This document shows positions 1-11,942 of a DNA stretch of 64,000 nt, piece by piece. Origin of the DNA: Liopterus haemorrhoidalis (lineage: Eukaryota; Arthropoda; Insecta; Coleoptera; Dytiscidae). The notes beneath the pieces are model-generated. The model did no database searches. It was not told the DNA's origin and worked only from the letters and a program-made list of their open reading frames with translations. Position 1 is the stretch's first letter, and every line of letters starts with the position of its first letter. The DNA is taken from NCBI GenBank assembly GCA_963971575.1, contig OZ020616.1:19752713-19816712 (forward strand), in the 5' to 3' direction. The position numbers were made by a program, and so were the translations under genes.

Positions 1-1175
1 TATTTTTAAAGAATGAATAAGAATGCCAGGACTTTGCATGTTTTGTACAGTACGTAAAACATTAATTTTCTTCTACTTGACTAATACATATTCAATCATA
101 AAAAGTAATATGTTATATGATTTTATTTGCAAGCGTATATGTAGTAAACCTTTTTATGTCCATTTTAATAATGATTCACTTCCCCGAGAGAAAATTTCAA
201 TTATACTTCTAGTTGCAGCACCTCCGTTAGAGGTTTCCACGAGCCGTCACTGTAAGTACCTAAATACAAATAGTTTTATTTATTTACTTAAACGCACAAT
301 GTACATCATTACTACATTTCATAATTCAGATCGTGTTTATAGAAATAATTTGTTGGCAATTACAATTGATAAACAACTTGAAAAGTGTTTGAAGTGAGTT
401 AATAAGTCTACGGAATACTGGTTTCCTTTGCTAAAATTTTTGGATAGATTTTTTCAGCACTAAACTTATTGTTACTATTGCTCTAATCACCGCTGCGTAA
501 GCAAGAATGGTTTGTCGTCCATTTCTCATACTGATCTTTTATAAAACTTGTGAAACAGTGCTGTATGTCATTCGTAAAAGAAAGTTTATAAAATTTATAA
601 TATATAAAATTCATTGACATATTTGACACTTTTACAACATTCAGCAGCACCATAATATTGTAGTACTGAATAATAAAAAAAAATAAAATTTTAAGTATAG
701 AAAAAAGTCTTTATCTACCGCCATCAAATAATAAATGCATATGTGTCCAACTGTAAATACATATAGCTGTTCATATTGACTGCAGTGTAAAAAAGTGACG
801 CGCAACGTGTTCACCCGTGAAAAATAAACGTTTTTTTGTAATGCAAGTTTTTATTTAGTAATTTAGTTAGTTATATGGAGCTCAGCAACGATGGCTATAT
901 GCAACTCACACAGCCCATCTATATATCTAGAATATTATTTATAAGTTAAAATAAATAAAACAATAAATAACAGTATTTTAAACATTGTTGTATAATACAA
1001 TCAGCTGATGGTTCGGCAACCATTTTGATGACGTAACAATTGTTCAGTTTAACAATTGACACTCAGAATTTCAGTGCTTTTAAATTAATTTAACTATTTT
1101 TTTAGTGATAAAACTATACAGTTTTAGATAAAATTGTATTTAACTCGCATGTTACAGCTATATTTCAGTTGGATG
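1..1175. other. AT-rich stretch without a recognised gene
   Basis: Open frames here are short and compositionally random. No terminal repeats, transposase motifs or RNA genes were recognised. Confidence 0.4.
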
Positions 1176-1183
1176 ATTACAAC

Positions 1184-1891
1184 TAGAGATGGGTCGTTCA
1201 TGAACGAACCGGCTCAGTTCACTGACCGAAGTGACACGGTTCACCAAACTGAAATGAGCCGGCCCACGGCTAACTACATATTTTCAAGGATACGATTGAT
1301 CGGGGGATTGTGAGCAGTGACCGAAGTGATCCGAATCTGGATCGATGTCATGTTGAACTTCGCGAGAATTCGGCTTGTAATGTATTATCATAAAGTGTAT
1401 TTTATCATCAATTTGTAGGGCAATCTATTTGAAACTAATAGGTTTAGTCTGTACTTTCTTACAACCATATATGTATTTAGAGAATTTGTCAATAAGTCAT
1501 AATTTACATCTCGAATTCATACTAAGAATATTAACAAGAATAAAGGTAATAAAGCGGCAAATACTCCGACGTTTTTATGGAATTTATTCCACTCGACCAA
1601 ACAATTCCGCTTTCCGTTGTCTGTTCATATAATGCAAGAGCCGGCTGAGCCAAGTTCTACCTACATATTGCAAACCAACAACCGTGTTGAACGGTGGGAG
1701 AACTGACAACTGACCGACCTGTTTCTCGGGGACACGTTTACTTAGCCGGATCACTAAGCCGGATCAATAAGACGGATTACTGAGCCGGATCAATGAGACG
1801 TATCACTGAGCCCGATAAATGAGCCGGCTCAATAAACTGAACGACTTCCACTGATCCGGTTCCACAAACTGAGCCGAAATTTCCATCTCTA
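1184..1891. mobile_element. Non-autonomous hAT element, TSD attacaac
   Basis: Inverted ends TAGAGATGGG... and ...CCATCTCTA are flanked by a perfect 8-bp duplication attacaac (1176-1183 and 1892-1899). The right part (about 1738-1860) is a degenerate tandem array of units like GAGCCGGATCAATGAGACGG, and TCGTTCATGAACGA near the left end is self-complementary. No transposase reading frame is visible. Confidence 0.9.
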
Positions 1892-1899
1892 ATTACAAC

Positions 1900-2744
1900 C
1901 CTCGCCTACAGCTTGGTAAACTTCATTATCGTGAAATATGGCCTCCATTATATGCTTGTTAAATAAAATACTATTTATTATTCTAATTAATACACCTTCA
2001 AGTTCAATTTAAATTATACAATAATAAAAAGTTTCTACGAGCGAAATCTCAGTGCTTCTACAGGTGGTTCAAAGAACTGTATATGCCTGCCAAATCAACT
2101 CTCTAGGTTCACCTGCTAGTCCCCAATTTTTACCCTACAGAGATATGAGTGACGTAATAAGGGTTTATTTATACCTACGAAACCTTAAAAAGAAGCTGTA
2201 TTTCCAGGCTATAAGATGCACTAAGGGTTGTCGGAGAAATGATCACATAAAATATTGTTAAAAGCTTTGCCAAGTTTATAAATAAAATGATAAATTAAAC
2301 ATTATTTCAAAAAATACTATATTTAAAAGAATATACAACTCTGGTAGTAGCAGGACGAGAGACGTGATATGAGACACAATATAAATTTTAAAATGCTGAC
2401 AAGTTTTTTCCACGTTTTATATTTATAGAAATATATATAAAAATTGATTTTATTTCATCTTATTTACTTGCGGTACTTTTATATTAATTTTAAAAAATTG
2501 ATGTGAAGTGTGAATATTCACACATTTCCGAGTTTCGCAGGTATATAATAAGTGAAGGCGGTATGCTGAGTGTGTAGGACAAATTTTACTTTGTAGTAAT
2601 CACGGCAAAATGAACTTTATTTTTAAAATAATTTATCGTCTGTTAATCATATAATAGAATAGAATATAATCAAATAACTAGAATTTTGACAAAATAATTT
2701 CAACATAATAAAAATGCAAAAAAAAAACAGAAAAAATTAAATTC
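1900..2744. other. AT-rich stretch with repeat fragments
   Basis: A diverged piece of the GACA-repeat family lies at about 2040-2200 (same order as at 3240-3430 but with the tetranucleotide array lost). A copy of the AATTCACAC repeat lies at about 2499-2560. The rest is unassigned. Confidence 0.5.
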
Positions 2745-2747
2745 ACT

Positions 2748-2846
2748 CCGTACTCGAACTCGAAACCCTTCGTATTAAAATACGAAGGGTCGTAAGCTAA
2801 AGCTTACGACACCAGTGCTCTAACCCATTGCGCTATCGTACGCCTT
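2748..2846 (-). repeat. tRNA-like (SINE-type) unit with two perfect internal hairpins
   Basis: Read on the minus strand there is an A-box-like TAGCGCAATGGGTTAGAGCA and a B-box-like GAGTTCGAG, as in a tRNA or tRNA-derived SINE. Between them sit two adjacent perfect palindromes: 2765-2790 (12-bp stem, 2-nt loop) and 2789-2810 (10-bp stem, 2-nt loop). A normal tRNA has no room for both. Probably a SINE head or tRNA pseudogene with an expanded anticodon/variable region. Confidence 0.6.
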
Positions 2847-2869
2847 GCGTGTGAGTGTCTTACATTGGT

Positions 2870-3320
2870 ATAACTTTTGTACTTTGTGAACCAAAAACCA
2901 CAAAAAATGCGTTATTTTCCGAAAACATAATCTGATCAAAAATTCCTGTTGTACTATTTCGGTTCACACCAATATACATTACTTAGAATTTTTTTAGATT
3001 TTTAGTTTAAACCATCTGGGCTACAGGGTGTGGGACAAATTTTTTTTGCACAATTTTGGCAAAAATCGCATCAAAATAATTTATTTTGCAAAAATAAAAA
3101 TTTGATCGTTAATCCACGAACTAAGGGCTTTCATTTGATACCCTACTCAAAATTTAAAAAAAATATTTTTGTTTTCGTTGAGCACATATTTGTTTATATT
3201 TTTAGGGGGGTATGTTTTTTAGATGTTTTAGTATTTTTCCTATGTGCGGGTCAAAGAGTTGTATAAGCATGCCAAATTTCAACTCTCTAGGTTTAGCCGT
3301 TTGGCTACAATTTTTACCGA

Positions 3321-3382
<62 letters not shown>

Positions 3383-3437
3383 GACAAAATGACGGTATAA
3401 GGGTTTTTTGGTCATACCTACAAAACCCTAAAAAGTA
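2870..3437 (+). repeat. GACA-repeat interspersed family, most complete copy
   Basis: Block order: CTGTTGTACTATTTCGGTTC, a Zn-free AT-rich centre, TTTCATTTGATACCCTACTC, GCATGCCAAATTTCAACTCT, a (GACA)n array at about 3323-3381, then GACGGTATAAGGGTTTTTTGG and CTACAAAACCCT. The same sentence recurs at 4205, 28680, 48400 and 54150 and in shorter pieces elsewhere. No coding capacity was recognised and the superfamily is unknown to me. Confidence 0.8.
3323..3381. repeat. (GACA)n / (GTCT)n microsatellite
   Basis: About fourteen uninterrupted copies of cagacaga. It sits at a fixed position inside the interspersed family, so it was probably seeded by that element. Confidence 0.95.
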
Positions 3438-3698
3438 GTTCTTATTATTAATTTATCTATTTAAAAAATTTAAATCATTAAAAAGTTTAACTTAATAAAA
3501 AGGATAAAATTTATAGTAAATATCAGTGTATCTGAAAATGTACACATCCATGGACTACTTAAATGAGATATGACAGATAAGTGGCACCCGAGCCAGCCCA
3601 AACACGTGAAAAATATGCTATATATGAGCATGAGAGAGAGAGCGAGATAAAAAAAATTATATAACGCTTTCATATATTTTTACACAGAGGTAAATATA

Positions 3699-4181
3699 TT
3701 TTTCCACGACTATAAAGATAAACGCTTATCAGTGATTAGTAAATGGAGCACGTTTCCCACTCCTTTTTATTACACACTGCTGATCAGTTACGGAATGAGC
3801 TCATTACGTAACAGGTTGAGCTCATTACATAACAGGTTCAAGCAGCAATGGCCGACCGTTGCCAGGCAACATAATAAATAGGTTGAAATCATATGTCAAA
3901 TCATGGTTATTTTGTAAAGGAAACCGGATTAAAATAAAATAAAATAGTTAAAGTTGTCGAATTTTGCAAATATATTTTTTTGATAGAGTTGGTTTTGGTC
4001 AGTCAATCAGCTGACGCAAGTATTGTTATTTTAAATGAATTTACAATCCGTATGACACGCAGGTACATGACCGTAGCCAAACAACGTAATAAATAGGTTG
4101 AAAGCAACTGTCAAATTATTGTTAGTTTTGGAAGGACCTGAATAAAAATTAAATAAGTAATAAAGTTTAGTCGTGGAAAAA
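3699..4181. mobile_element. MITE-like element with TTTTTCCACGACTA ends
   Basis: Terminal inverted repeats TTTTTCCACGACTA (3699-3712) and its complement (4168-4181). Inside is an imperfect direct repeat of about 108 bp (3848-3955 and 4067-4175) sharing AATAAATAGGTTGAAA. No target duplication could be assigned. Confidence 0.55.
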
Positions 4182-4204
4182 GCATAGTAATTGGAAAAAG
4201 CATA

Positions 4205-4236
4205 ATAAAATTTTTAGGGTTTTGCAAGAATCACCA

Positions 4237-4276
<40 letters not shown>

Positions 4277-4935
4277 CGTCACTCATGTGTATGTCTATCT
4301 GTACGGTAGAAATTGTAGCCAAACGGCTGAACATTTGAGATGCTTATACAACTCTGACCCACATATAGTAAATATATTGAGAGTTCAAAAAAACACGAGA
4401 TAAATATAAACAAATATGTATTTAATGAAAAAAACATAATATTTTTTTTAAATTTTGAGTGGGTATCAAAAGATACCTCTTAATGTGGATAATCAAACAC
4501 ATTTTCATTTTATAAAATCATTTTTTTTTATGTGATTCTCGCCTTAATATGTCAAAAAAACTTTAGTCCTTTACCTTATTTCCCAGAGGGATTGATCTAA
4601 AAATATGAAAAAATCTTAATAATGTACAATGATGGGAACCGAAATAGTTCAACAGGAATTATTAATCAGATTAGTTTTTCGAAAAATATCGATTTTATTG
4701 TATTAATGAAAAAAAAAAAAAATAGTTTAATTTATTGTGTGGCATCAAAAGAATGCATGTAAAACGAAGATTAAAGAACGAAAAGTGATTTTTTTCAAAT
4801 TCATTTCTTTTAACACGATTTTAGCTAAAAATGTGCTAAAAACGATCTTATCCCGCACCCTTTTATCCAAAGAAGTGCATAACTAAAATTCTGAAAAAAA
4901 TTATACGTAATGTACATTGGATATGAGCCAGAAAC
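4205..4935 (-). repeat. GACA-repeat family, second long copy
   Basis: Inverse orientation relative to the 2870 copy: AGGGTTTTGCA, TGTAGCCAAACGGCT, GCTTATACAACTCTGACCC, GGGTATCAAA, then GAACCGAAATAGTTCAACAG. A (TA)n run at 4241-4275 replaces the start of the unit. Confidence 0.75.
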
Positions 4936-5214
4936 GTACGAGAGGATTTTTTTATTAGATTGCGTTTTTTTGGAAATTATAGCAGTTTTTGTCATATTTT
5001 TAATGAATGGCTAAATCATGGCTAATATTATTATGGATTTTTTGTATTTATGGCTAAGGTAGTATATGTCTTCTTTTGAAATTAAAAATATAATAAAAAA
5101 ACATTAACAGGCGAGAATCGAGTTCATGTGTGAAAAGAGCTTACAGGCGGAAGGGTCTACGCCATGATTCAACCTATTGTTTGAATCAGTTAAGTTTTTT
5201 GTTTTTAAGGTCTT
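4936..5214. other. Unassigned AT-rich sequence
   Basis: No open frame or terminal repeat worth naming. Confidence 0.35.
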
Positions 5215-5621
5215 TTATAGTCTGTTTCTTATGTTTTAGCGGAACTAAATGAGAGTTTCGTTCTTTTAGGTTGTTACGAGACGGGATCTTGCTTGGGTAA
5301 TTTCATGTTTCATGGTATGTGAAAATTTTAAATTTCAACAGTGAAACCATGGAAACGAATGACAGTTAGTTTAAAAAATAATACATTTTTACATATTTTG
5401 AAAACAAAGAGAAATAATAAATGGGAAATTTGTTTTAAGAATGACACAAAAAACAAAATAGAATGAAAATAACATTTTATAATACCAGTCAATTTAACCT
5501 AGAATTTGCAATGTAAGAATGATTTACAAAGCTTAAACAAAATGACCAAAGTCCGAATTAATAGAAAAATAATACTAGATTTCAAAATCTAGTTCCGCTT
5601 AAACGTTTGGATTAGCCTATA
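5215..5621. mobile_element. AGGCTATTCC-family MITE, copy 1 (long form)
   Basis: Ends TATAGTCTGTTTC...GCGGAACTAAA and TCTAGTTCCGCTTAAACG...TTAGCCTATA are inverted. The centre carries the family blocks GTTATTTCATG, CCATGGAAACGAATGACA, GGGAAATTTG and AATTTGCAATGTAA. Non-coding; about 400 bp like the copies at 22552 and 43730. Confidence 0.85.
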
Positions 5622-6389
5622 TCAAACAATAATAAATCATTTTTAGTAGTGAAGTACTTAAGAGTACATACTAATAAATAAAATAACACATTGTTATTAG
5701 CGAGAAATATGTTTTTGAAATTGAAAAAAATTAAACCATTTATCAATATGTTTCTTATTAATTTAATGAAGAGTTAAATACGAAGCAAATGCAGAAAAAT
5801 GGCTAGGACTTTTTAATTTAAATTTTATTATGATAAATTTTTCACAAATTATTTAAATTTAGTAGGTACTCAAATAACGAATAAAAATGATTATCAAAAA
5901 AATATTCTTAGACATCCAGCAGTCTGTTGGCTTCTTACACTTATTAAATATCTACTGAAATGTGCGAAAATTCACACTTTACATCAATTTTCTTAATCTT
6001 CATTAATTTATGTACAACGATATATTCGCAAAAACCAAGTTTTAAATATAGTTTAAATTTACTCCCGTAATATCAAGTGCGCAATAGCAATATTCTGTCA
6101 CAAACAAGTTTCAATCTCTATTATACAGAGCGTTCATAAATGATTGATAGGTGTTTAAATTTCCCGCTCATTAGATTAACTTTATAGGTTGGTACTTATC
6201 AGTGGCGCACATGGGAAATCTTACAAAGCCAAATTAATTAGTCATTGACAAAGCAATTTATTAATAAGACATCAGTTTCCTAGCTACGTACGGACCTGAT
6301 TTTGAAATATAGTGACTTTTAATGATTGAAAAGGACTTTGAGACCGATTTTTTTAACACAGTAAATCGGGATTTGTAAGAAAATTTAGG
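5622..6389. other. Unassigned sequence with an AATTCACAC repeat copy
   Basis: A copy of the repeat containing GTGCGAAAATTCACAC lies at about 5930-6000. The remainder, including 6118-6350, shows nothing recognisable. Confidence 0.4.
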
Positions 6390-6673
6390 TCAAAAATGTA
6401 AATAAATATATAATACATTTTTACATGTTTTGAAGACAAACAAAAATAAATAAATAATGGGCAATTTGTATTAAGAATGACATGTAATGTAAAAAATCAA
6501 TATGTAAACAAAATGAACGTTTATAATGACAGTTAATTTAACCTAGAATTTGCAATGTAAATATGATTTACAAAGCTTAAACAAAATGACCAAAGTCCGA
6601 ATTAATAGAAAAAAAAAAAATACTAGATTTCAAAATCTAGTTCCGCTTAAACGTTTGGATTAGCCTATATCAA
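6390..6673. mobile_element. AGGCTATTCC-family MITE, right part only (copy 2)
   Basis: Matches the right two thirds of the 5215 copy, from TACATTTTTACATGTTTTGA to the terminal GTTTGGATTAGCCTATA. The left end is missing. Confidence 0.75.
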
Positions 6674-6699
6674 ACAAAGTGCAATTTAGCAAATAATAA

Positions 6700-6933
6700 T
6701 TATTTTATTTCAAAATCTAGTTCCGCTTAAACGTTTGGAATCGCCTATAAGCCTGTTTCATTGCTTTAAGCGGAACTAGATTTTGAATTCTAGTAACCGT
6801 TATCGTTTGATTGAAGCTTTTGATCATTTTGTTTAAAAAAATCCAACTTTATACATTAAAAAATTAGCTCGTGACAACTTAAGAAAATTAAAATTTCATC
6901 TGGTTCCGCTTAAAGGTTTGTAATAGCCTATAT
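6700..6933. mobile_element. AGGCTATTCC-family MITE, fragment plus short form (copies 3 and 4)
   Basis: A 47-bp terminal fragment (to about 6746) runs directly into a complete short form, 6746-6933: TATAAGCCTGTTTC...GCGGAACTAGATT at the left and GGTTCCGCTTAAAGG...AATAGCCTATA at the right. The short form lacks the central blocks of the 400-bp form. Confidence 0.75.
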
Positions 6934-8249
6934 TAAGGCGGATTAGCTAATATTAAGAAAATCAGTTATGCTGGATTGCGTAAGTCTTGAAACTAGATGT
7001 AAGCTAAATCTCGCTAAAACGCAAAAATACCTCGCAAAACAATGCTTTGCTAGACAGTGCAACTGGGCGTTAATATTTGAGATGCAAAAATGTAACATAC
7101 GTAAAAAAAGAAATTGTTATCTAGTTCCGCACGAAGCTAGGAAACGAATAATACATTTGCTTTTGTTTATGTGACTATATTTGATGTATAGATTGTTAGT
7201 AATTTTATAATTTCAGATTGTCACGTTGCGGTTTCTCGTTTTGAATCTACGATTTATAGTACACAAATTATTGCATCGTGTACTACAGAATTTTCGTACG
7301 AGATCTTGTACGATACCGAAAACCAACCAATTTTTATTGTCTCGACCTAAAATATTGGACAGAATGAACCAATAATGGCGCAGTATAGGATGTGCATATT
7401 CATGTAACCGTAGCGAACAACTGTTCGTCTGTCAAACATATTTCGAGGTTACTTAGTATCAACTTTAGCAATATTGTTTTTATTTTGTTTAAAATAAATT
7501 GGATTTAGCTGTTTACATTCTTAGGACATTTATATATACGTTTGAATATATTCAACATCTTATTATTATTACTTACAATTCTAAAAAGTACCGGGGGAAT
7601 TATTATTTTTTTTTTTTTTTGATTAAGTTTATAGAATTTTTATAAAAACATTTCTTGTCCACATCCTATTTTTGATTACAATTTCTAGTTCAAGTTGGGT
7701 GTTACGCACAAAACAAATTCAACGAAATCATTAATATAATAGGAGTATGTTTTTATTTTCCTTAAACTATTTTATAACGATAATAATGACAACAATAATA
7801 TTTTTTGATAAACAAAAATCGTAGTTTTATAGACAAAAATAATAATAACAAAAAATGTATAAAATAATAATTCCTTTTCAAATTTCAAATAAAATAATAA
7901 CAGAAAACGGCACGGCTTTGCAAATCCAGGAGATTTACTGATTCGGGACGAAGATTAATATTATCATTCTTCAAAAATTGGTAAACTATCTGTCCACTCT
8001 AGGTTAAGTACAATTATTTGAATTCTGTCAACTTACAAAAATATACTGCGATAAATATTGGATGGTATACTACAATAATTTTACATCCGATAATTCTGAA
8101 CAAAATTCTCAATACAATATTAATCGTACAAGATTCAAATCGAGAAATTGAATCGTGTACTGCAGGCTCAAGAAACTTGCAAGAACTATACTGTTGTGCC
8201 TCCCTTTAAATTAAAAATATACCAGAGTCAGCCTCCTGAATTCACAATC
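6934..8249. other. AT-rich stretch without a recognised gene
   Basis: Short open frames at 6968-7174 and 8018-8209 resemble nothing I know. A T13 run sits near 7608. Confidence 0.35.
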
Positions 8250-8865
8250 TCTCACTTCTGTTATCTCAAAATTAAACCCCAAAAGTTCACCTTTAGGGTC
8301 CAAAATTGGGATATATCCCTTAATTAAGTGAAGATTTCAAAACTCTTACCGATAATCACATTAAATTCCTCCTTTTGCTTAACCCAAAAGTAACACCAAA
8401 TTTCCTCTTAAGATCCAAAATAAAATTGTAATCCATCTCTTACAAGCATTTAAAATTTAAAAAAAGTATACCCCCCCCCCCCCACAAATAAATTTAAAAA
8501 ACTCATAAATTCGACCTTAGAGTCCAAAATAAGTGTATAATATATATTTTAATTGTGGGGAAAATATTTTAAAATTATAATAGAAAATCACCGGAAATCA
8601 ATATTATTCACTATAAACCCAAAATTACAACTCCACTCTTCTATTTAATTCAAAATTGAACCCAAAAAAAACCCCTTACAGTAATAAATTAGGGTATAAT
8701 ATATATTTTACTTAAAAGGGTAAATGTTTCAAAATTATTACATAAAATAACTAAAAATTATCTATCAACCTATAAAATATAAAATTTACAACTTCCTCCT
8801 TTAATTTAACACAAAATTCAACCCCTAAATCGTGCTCTAGGGTCCAGAAATGAGGGCTAAAAACA
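8250..8865. repeat. Degenerate tandem array, unit about 120-170 bp
   Basis: Recurring phrases CAAAATTNAACCCCNAAA, TTAGGGTCCAAAAT and GGGTATAATATATATTTTACTT appear at irregular spacing with heavy decay. A C14 run interrupts the array at about 8472. Confidence 0.55.
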
Positions 8866-9590
8866 CAGGTGACAAAGTTAGTAAGAGCGTTACAAGAAGT
8901 ATGTGGTACTGTTGATGCCTTTATATGGACAACACGCGCAAGAGTTCTGGCTAGCGGAGTCAGTCCAACACCGTCCACGCTGTGAATAACAACTGGTAAG
9001 TCCCGCCAAAGTGCGTAGTTCATTATTTTACTAACAATTTTTAACTAAAACCCCAAATAGAGGATGATGTCCACAAAATTCAAATTTTACCAATAACAAA
9101 AATCATACAAAATTTTTATCAAGTGCAAAAAGTGTTTAGAAATTAAGTTTTTGGCGCAATTTTTTGTCTAAAAATCATGTTTCAACATCTCTTTTTGTTG
9201 TGAATGTATTTTTGAGGCCAAAATCCAATTTTTTTCCAAAATCTGAGCTATTTGTGTGTAAAATTCAACAGGTGGTTACCGCCAAAATTAGTTGACATAA
9301 AAATAAACTATGATAGCTGCCAAATTGATGTAATATACAGTGGTTGTCAAACAGTGAAGCGCGACTTAAGGCTATACTTCAAGGACATTAGAGTTTAAAA
9401 TGAGCAAAAGGCGTCTGATTAATAAATTACGGCAAATTGTAATAATTTTATTTTTTAATTATCTTAGATATAGAGAAAAATGTGTTTCTGTACTATAAAG
9501 ATTGTTTATATGCATTCATTGCTCGAATTTAGTTGTCAGTTTACAATAGTGACAGTTGACACACTGCGGTGACCTGAGGTTAAGGGACAT
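8866..9590. other. Unassigned sequence with one unrecognised open frame
   Basis: A 90-codon open frame on the minus strand (8751-9023) has a more balanced composition over 8870-9020 than its surroundings, but no family resemblance was recognised. The rest is AT-rich. Confidence 0.3.
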
Positions 9591-10112
9591 GAATTTAGCG
9601 TGACGTTTCGACCTAACCGGTATTAATTATTTTCATTTATAAGTTGTTATTCATTTTTTGAGTCAATCACTAAGCTTAGTGCTGATTTGCTCAATATCGG
9701 AAGGTGAAAATTCCGAGGAATTTGACCACTGACGCTATATGAAAGACACGTGGTTGGCGTGACGTTTCGACCGGTCATATTATCCCTGTATAGGCAGGCA
9801 TTAATTATTTTTATGTTTTAACTATTCGAGACTGTGTCCAATCACTGATCTGATTTGCTCGATATCGAAAGGCGAATATTCTGAGAAATTTGACCACTGG
9901 CGCTATATGTAAGCCACGTGGTTGGCGTGACGTTTCGACCGGTCCTAGTATCCATGTACAAAAATGTACTCTTTTTAAGTATTAATTACTGATTTGCTCT
10001 CTTAGCTTATTTGCATAGTATGGCAAGATAAAATGGCAAGTTTCCGGGAACTGAACTCGCGTCCCTGCTCTTCGTAGGCAATTATTTTACTACGGAGCCA
10101 TGGCAGCTTATT
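9591..10112 (-). repeat. tRNA-related SINE (family 3) with body present in three tandem units
   Basis: The minus strand carries a tRNA-like head at about 10035-10110 followed by a body containing GGTCGAAACGTCACGCCAACCACGTG. That body block starts at plus-strand positions 9598, 9757 and 9925, a tandem trimer with 159-168-bp spacing. The single-unit version is at 14715-14945. Confidence 0.7.
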
Positions 10113-10818
10113 GTTACGAGATTAAAATACACAAAAATACTAATTTTAAAACTTGAATTTTTATAATTATTTTGCTATAATTTTCCCGCCAAAACAATTA
10201 AAATATATAGGTAGTTCTCGATTTACGAACATTCAATTTACGAATATTCACTTTACCAAACACGGCTGAAAGCTAATAATTTATTTTTTTAAACATTTAT
10301 TTTGATTAAATATTTTGGTATTTCTTTGCAGGTGCAATACTAATTCGATTTTTACTACTGTGTTTATATTGTACATATAATACATTCACGATTTTTCGTC
10401 TGCTTAATAGGCTATGATTTTTTTTTTTTTTTTTTGTTGGTAATTAAATGATTTACATTTAAAATTAAATATATTGCCAGTGCTGCCGAATGAATATTTC
10501 TAATATTTCACATAAGTGATATTTTAGAATCAAAATTATTAAATTTATTTTATTTTTTATGAATTTTATTTTATTTTCACATGTCTAGTTATATTTCGGG
10601 GCTACCAACAAAAATGTCACTCTAACATGGCCTACTCAAATGAGGAAACATCGTGCATGAATTATGTATATATATATATATTAATGTTTATATAATATTT
10701 TTTTATGTTTTATTGTTTTTTACACAAAAAAAGTTGTTTGTATATCCAAATTTTCAAATTAAATTAAAGTTGTTCACTTAATTATTTCTCTTTTACATCT
10801 GACATAAAAAACACAAAT

Positions 10819-11252
10819 ACCACGTCGCTCAATAAGTCTCCAGTCTAACTAAGAAAAACATTGTTTTTTTAGAGTCATAAATCATTCCAACGCACCTAAA
10901 ATTAAAAAATTAAAATTAATTAATTAATTTAAATTCAGCATACCAATCAGTATTAGTTGATTTGCCTGGTGCAGAGTCTCTATAACGCTTATCAAGCCAC
11001 TGCTTGGCTTCAACAGTATTTTTTTCCCATCAAAAAACAATGTTTAATCAACACACGAAATTCTTTTTTATCCATTCTTTTGAAAATTACAAAATTGGAG
11101 TTACTCAAACCACTGTAACCTCTAAACTAATTGTCAGAATGTCATGAAATTTTCACACGTATCGTTTGAATGTTAGTACTATCCAGAAATCATATGGGTA
11201 TGTCAACAGTGTTGCCATATATATGTCAGACCGGAGACTTATTGAGTGAAGT
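10819..11252 (-). mobile_element. Internally deleted mariner nested in the pogo-like element
   Basis: Ends carry inverted TCGCTCAATAAGTCTCC (left) and the complement of TTCACTCAATAAGTCTCC (right). About 430 bp instead of the usual 1.3 kb. It retains only the 5' part of a transposase (see 10932-11075). Confidence 0.75.
10932..11075 (-). pseudogene. Mariner transposase N-terminal fragment
   Basis: From ATG at 11075 the frame reads MDKKEFRVLIKHCFLMGKNT, then EAKQWLDKRY, DSAPGKST and DWYAEF. This is the first helix-turn-helix of mariner transposases (the HTH_48-type domain that binds the terminal repeats). The reading stops at an internal deletion; the second HTH and the DDD catalytic core are absent, so it cannot transpose itself. 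Confidence 0.8.
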
Positions 11253-11313
11253 GTTACATATGTAACGAATAAGTCCTAGAATCGGAGCTTGTTCGTAAAT
11301 CGAGAATTATCTG

Positions 11314-11942
11314 CATAACAAAATTATTAGAATGTGGGTTCTTCAAGATGACTTGCATCTAGAGTTACCAGATCATAGAATACAAAAAAAGAGTACATGT
11401 ACTTTTTTTTTAAATTTCAAGTTTTAAAAATTAAAATTCTTATGTGTAATATAAATAATAAATACTATAATAAAACAACCGAAGTACTAATAACAAGATA
11501 GCACTTATAATAAAGTAGATATTGCAAAGTTTACCTTAAAATGAGTGTGTCTCATTTAACAGGGAATGTGTAGGGATTTTGAAAACAACAAGACAAACGA
11601 CTTCGGTTAAATAAGGCCAAATTATCACTATAACTGGTACATTGAATGACATTTCTTTTTAATAATAAAAAGCCACTGGTTTCTTAAGAAAAAAACTAAC
11701 TGAAAAATAGTCAGTAATTTTTTTGTACACCACAGGAGAGTAATCAAAAAGGTAACTCAAGAAAGTTTTTTTTTTAGAATCTTAAGATTTTCATTAACAA
11801 GAGTTATAGACGAAAATTAAATTTGACTTATTCAAATACACTAGTTACAGTGATACTTTGACCTAATTTAACCGAGTCGTATCTCTTGAAGTTTTCGAGA
11901 TCTCCATACATTCCCTATTACATAGAACACCCAGTGCATGTA
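11314..11942. other. Unassigned AT-rich sequence
   Basis: Nothing recognised apart from poly-T runs. Confidence 0.35.

Larger units (their letters stand above)
10208..11313. mobile_element. pogo-like element with TTCTCGATTTACGAAC ends
   Basis: Inverted ends TAGGTAGTTCTCGATTTACGA (left) and the complement of CAGATAATTCTCGATTTACG (right). CAG-type ends and a TA at the left edge point to the pogo/Tc1 side of the superfamily. No transposase frame remains; a mariner remnant (10819-11252) sits inside it. Confidence 0.65.

Noticed and set aside
3202..3400. Open frames with Cys-Leu-Ser-Val or Thr-Asp-Arg-Gln repeats
   Set aside because: These are translations of the GACA microsatellite, not protein repeats.
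8751..9023. Ninety-codon open frame as a gene
   Set aside because: Its first part overlaps a degenerate tandem repeat and no family resemblance was seen; kept only as unassigned.
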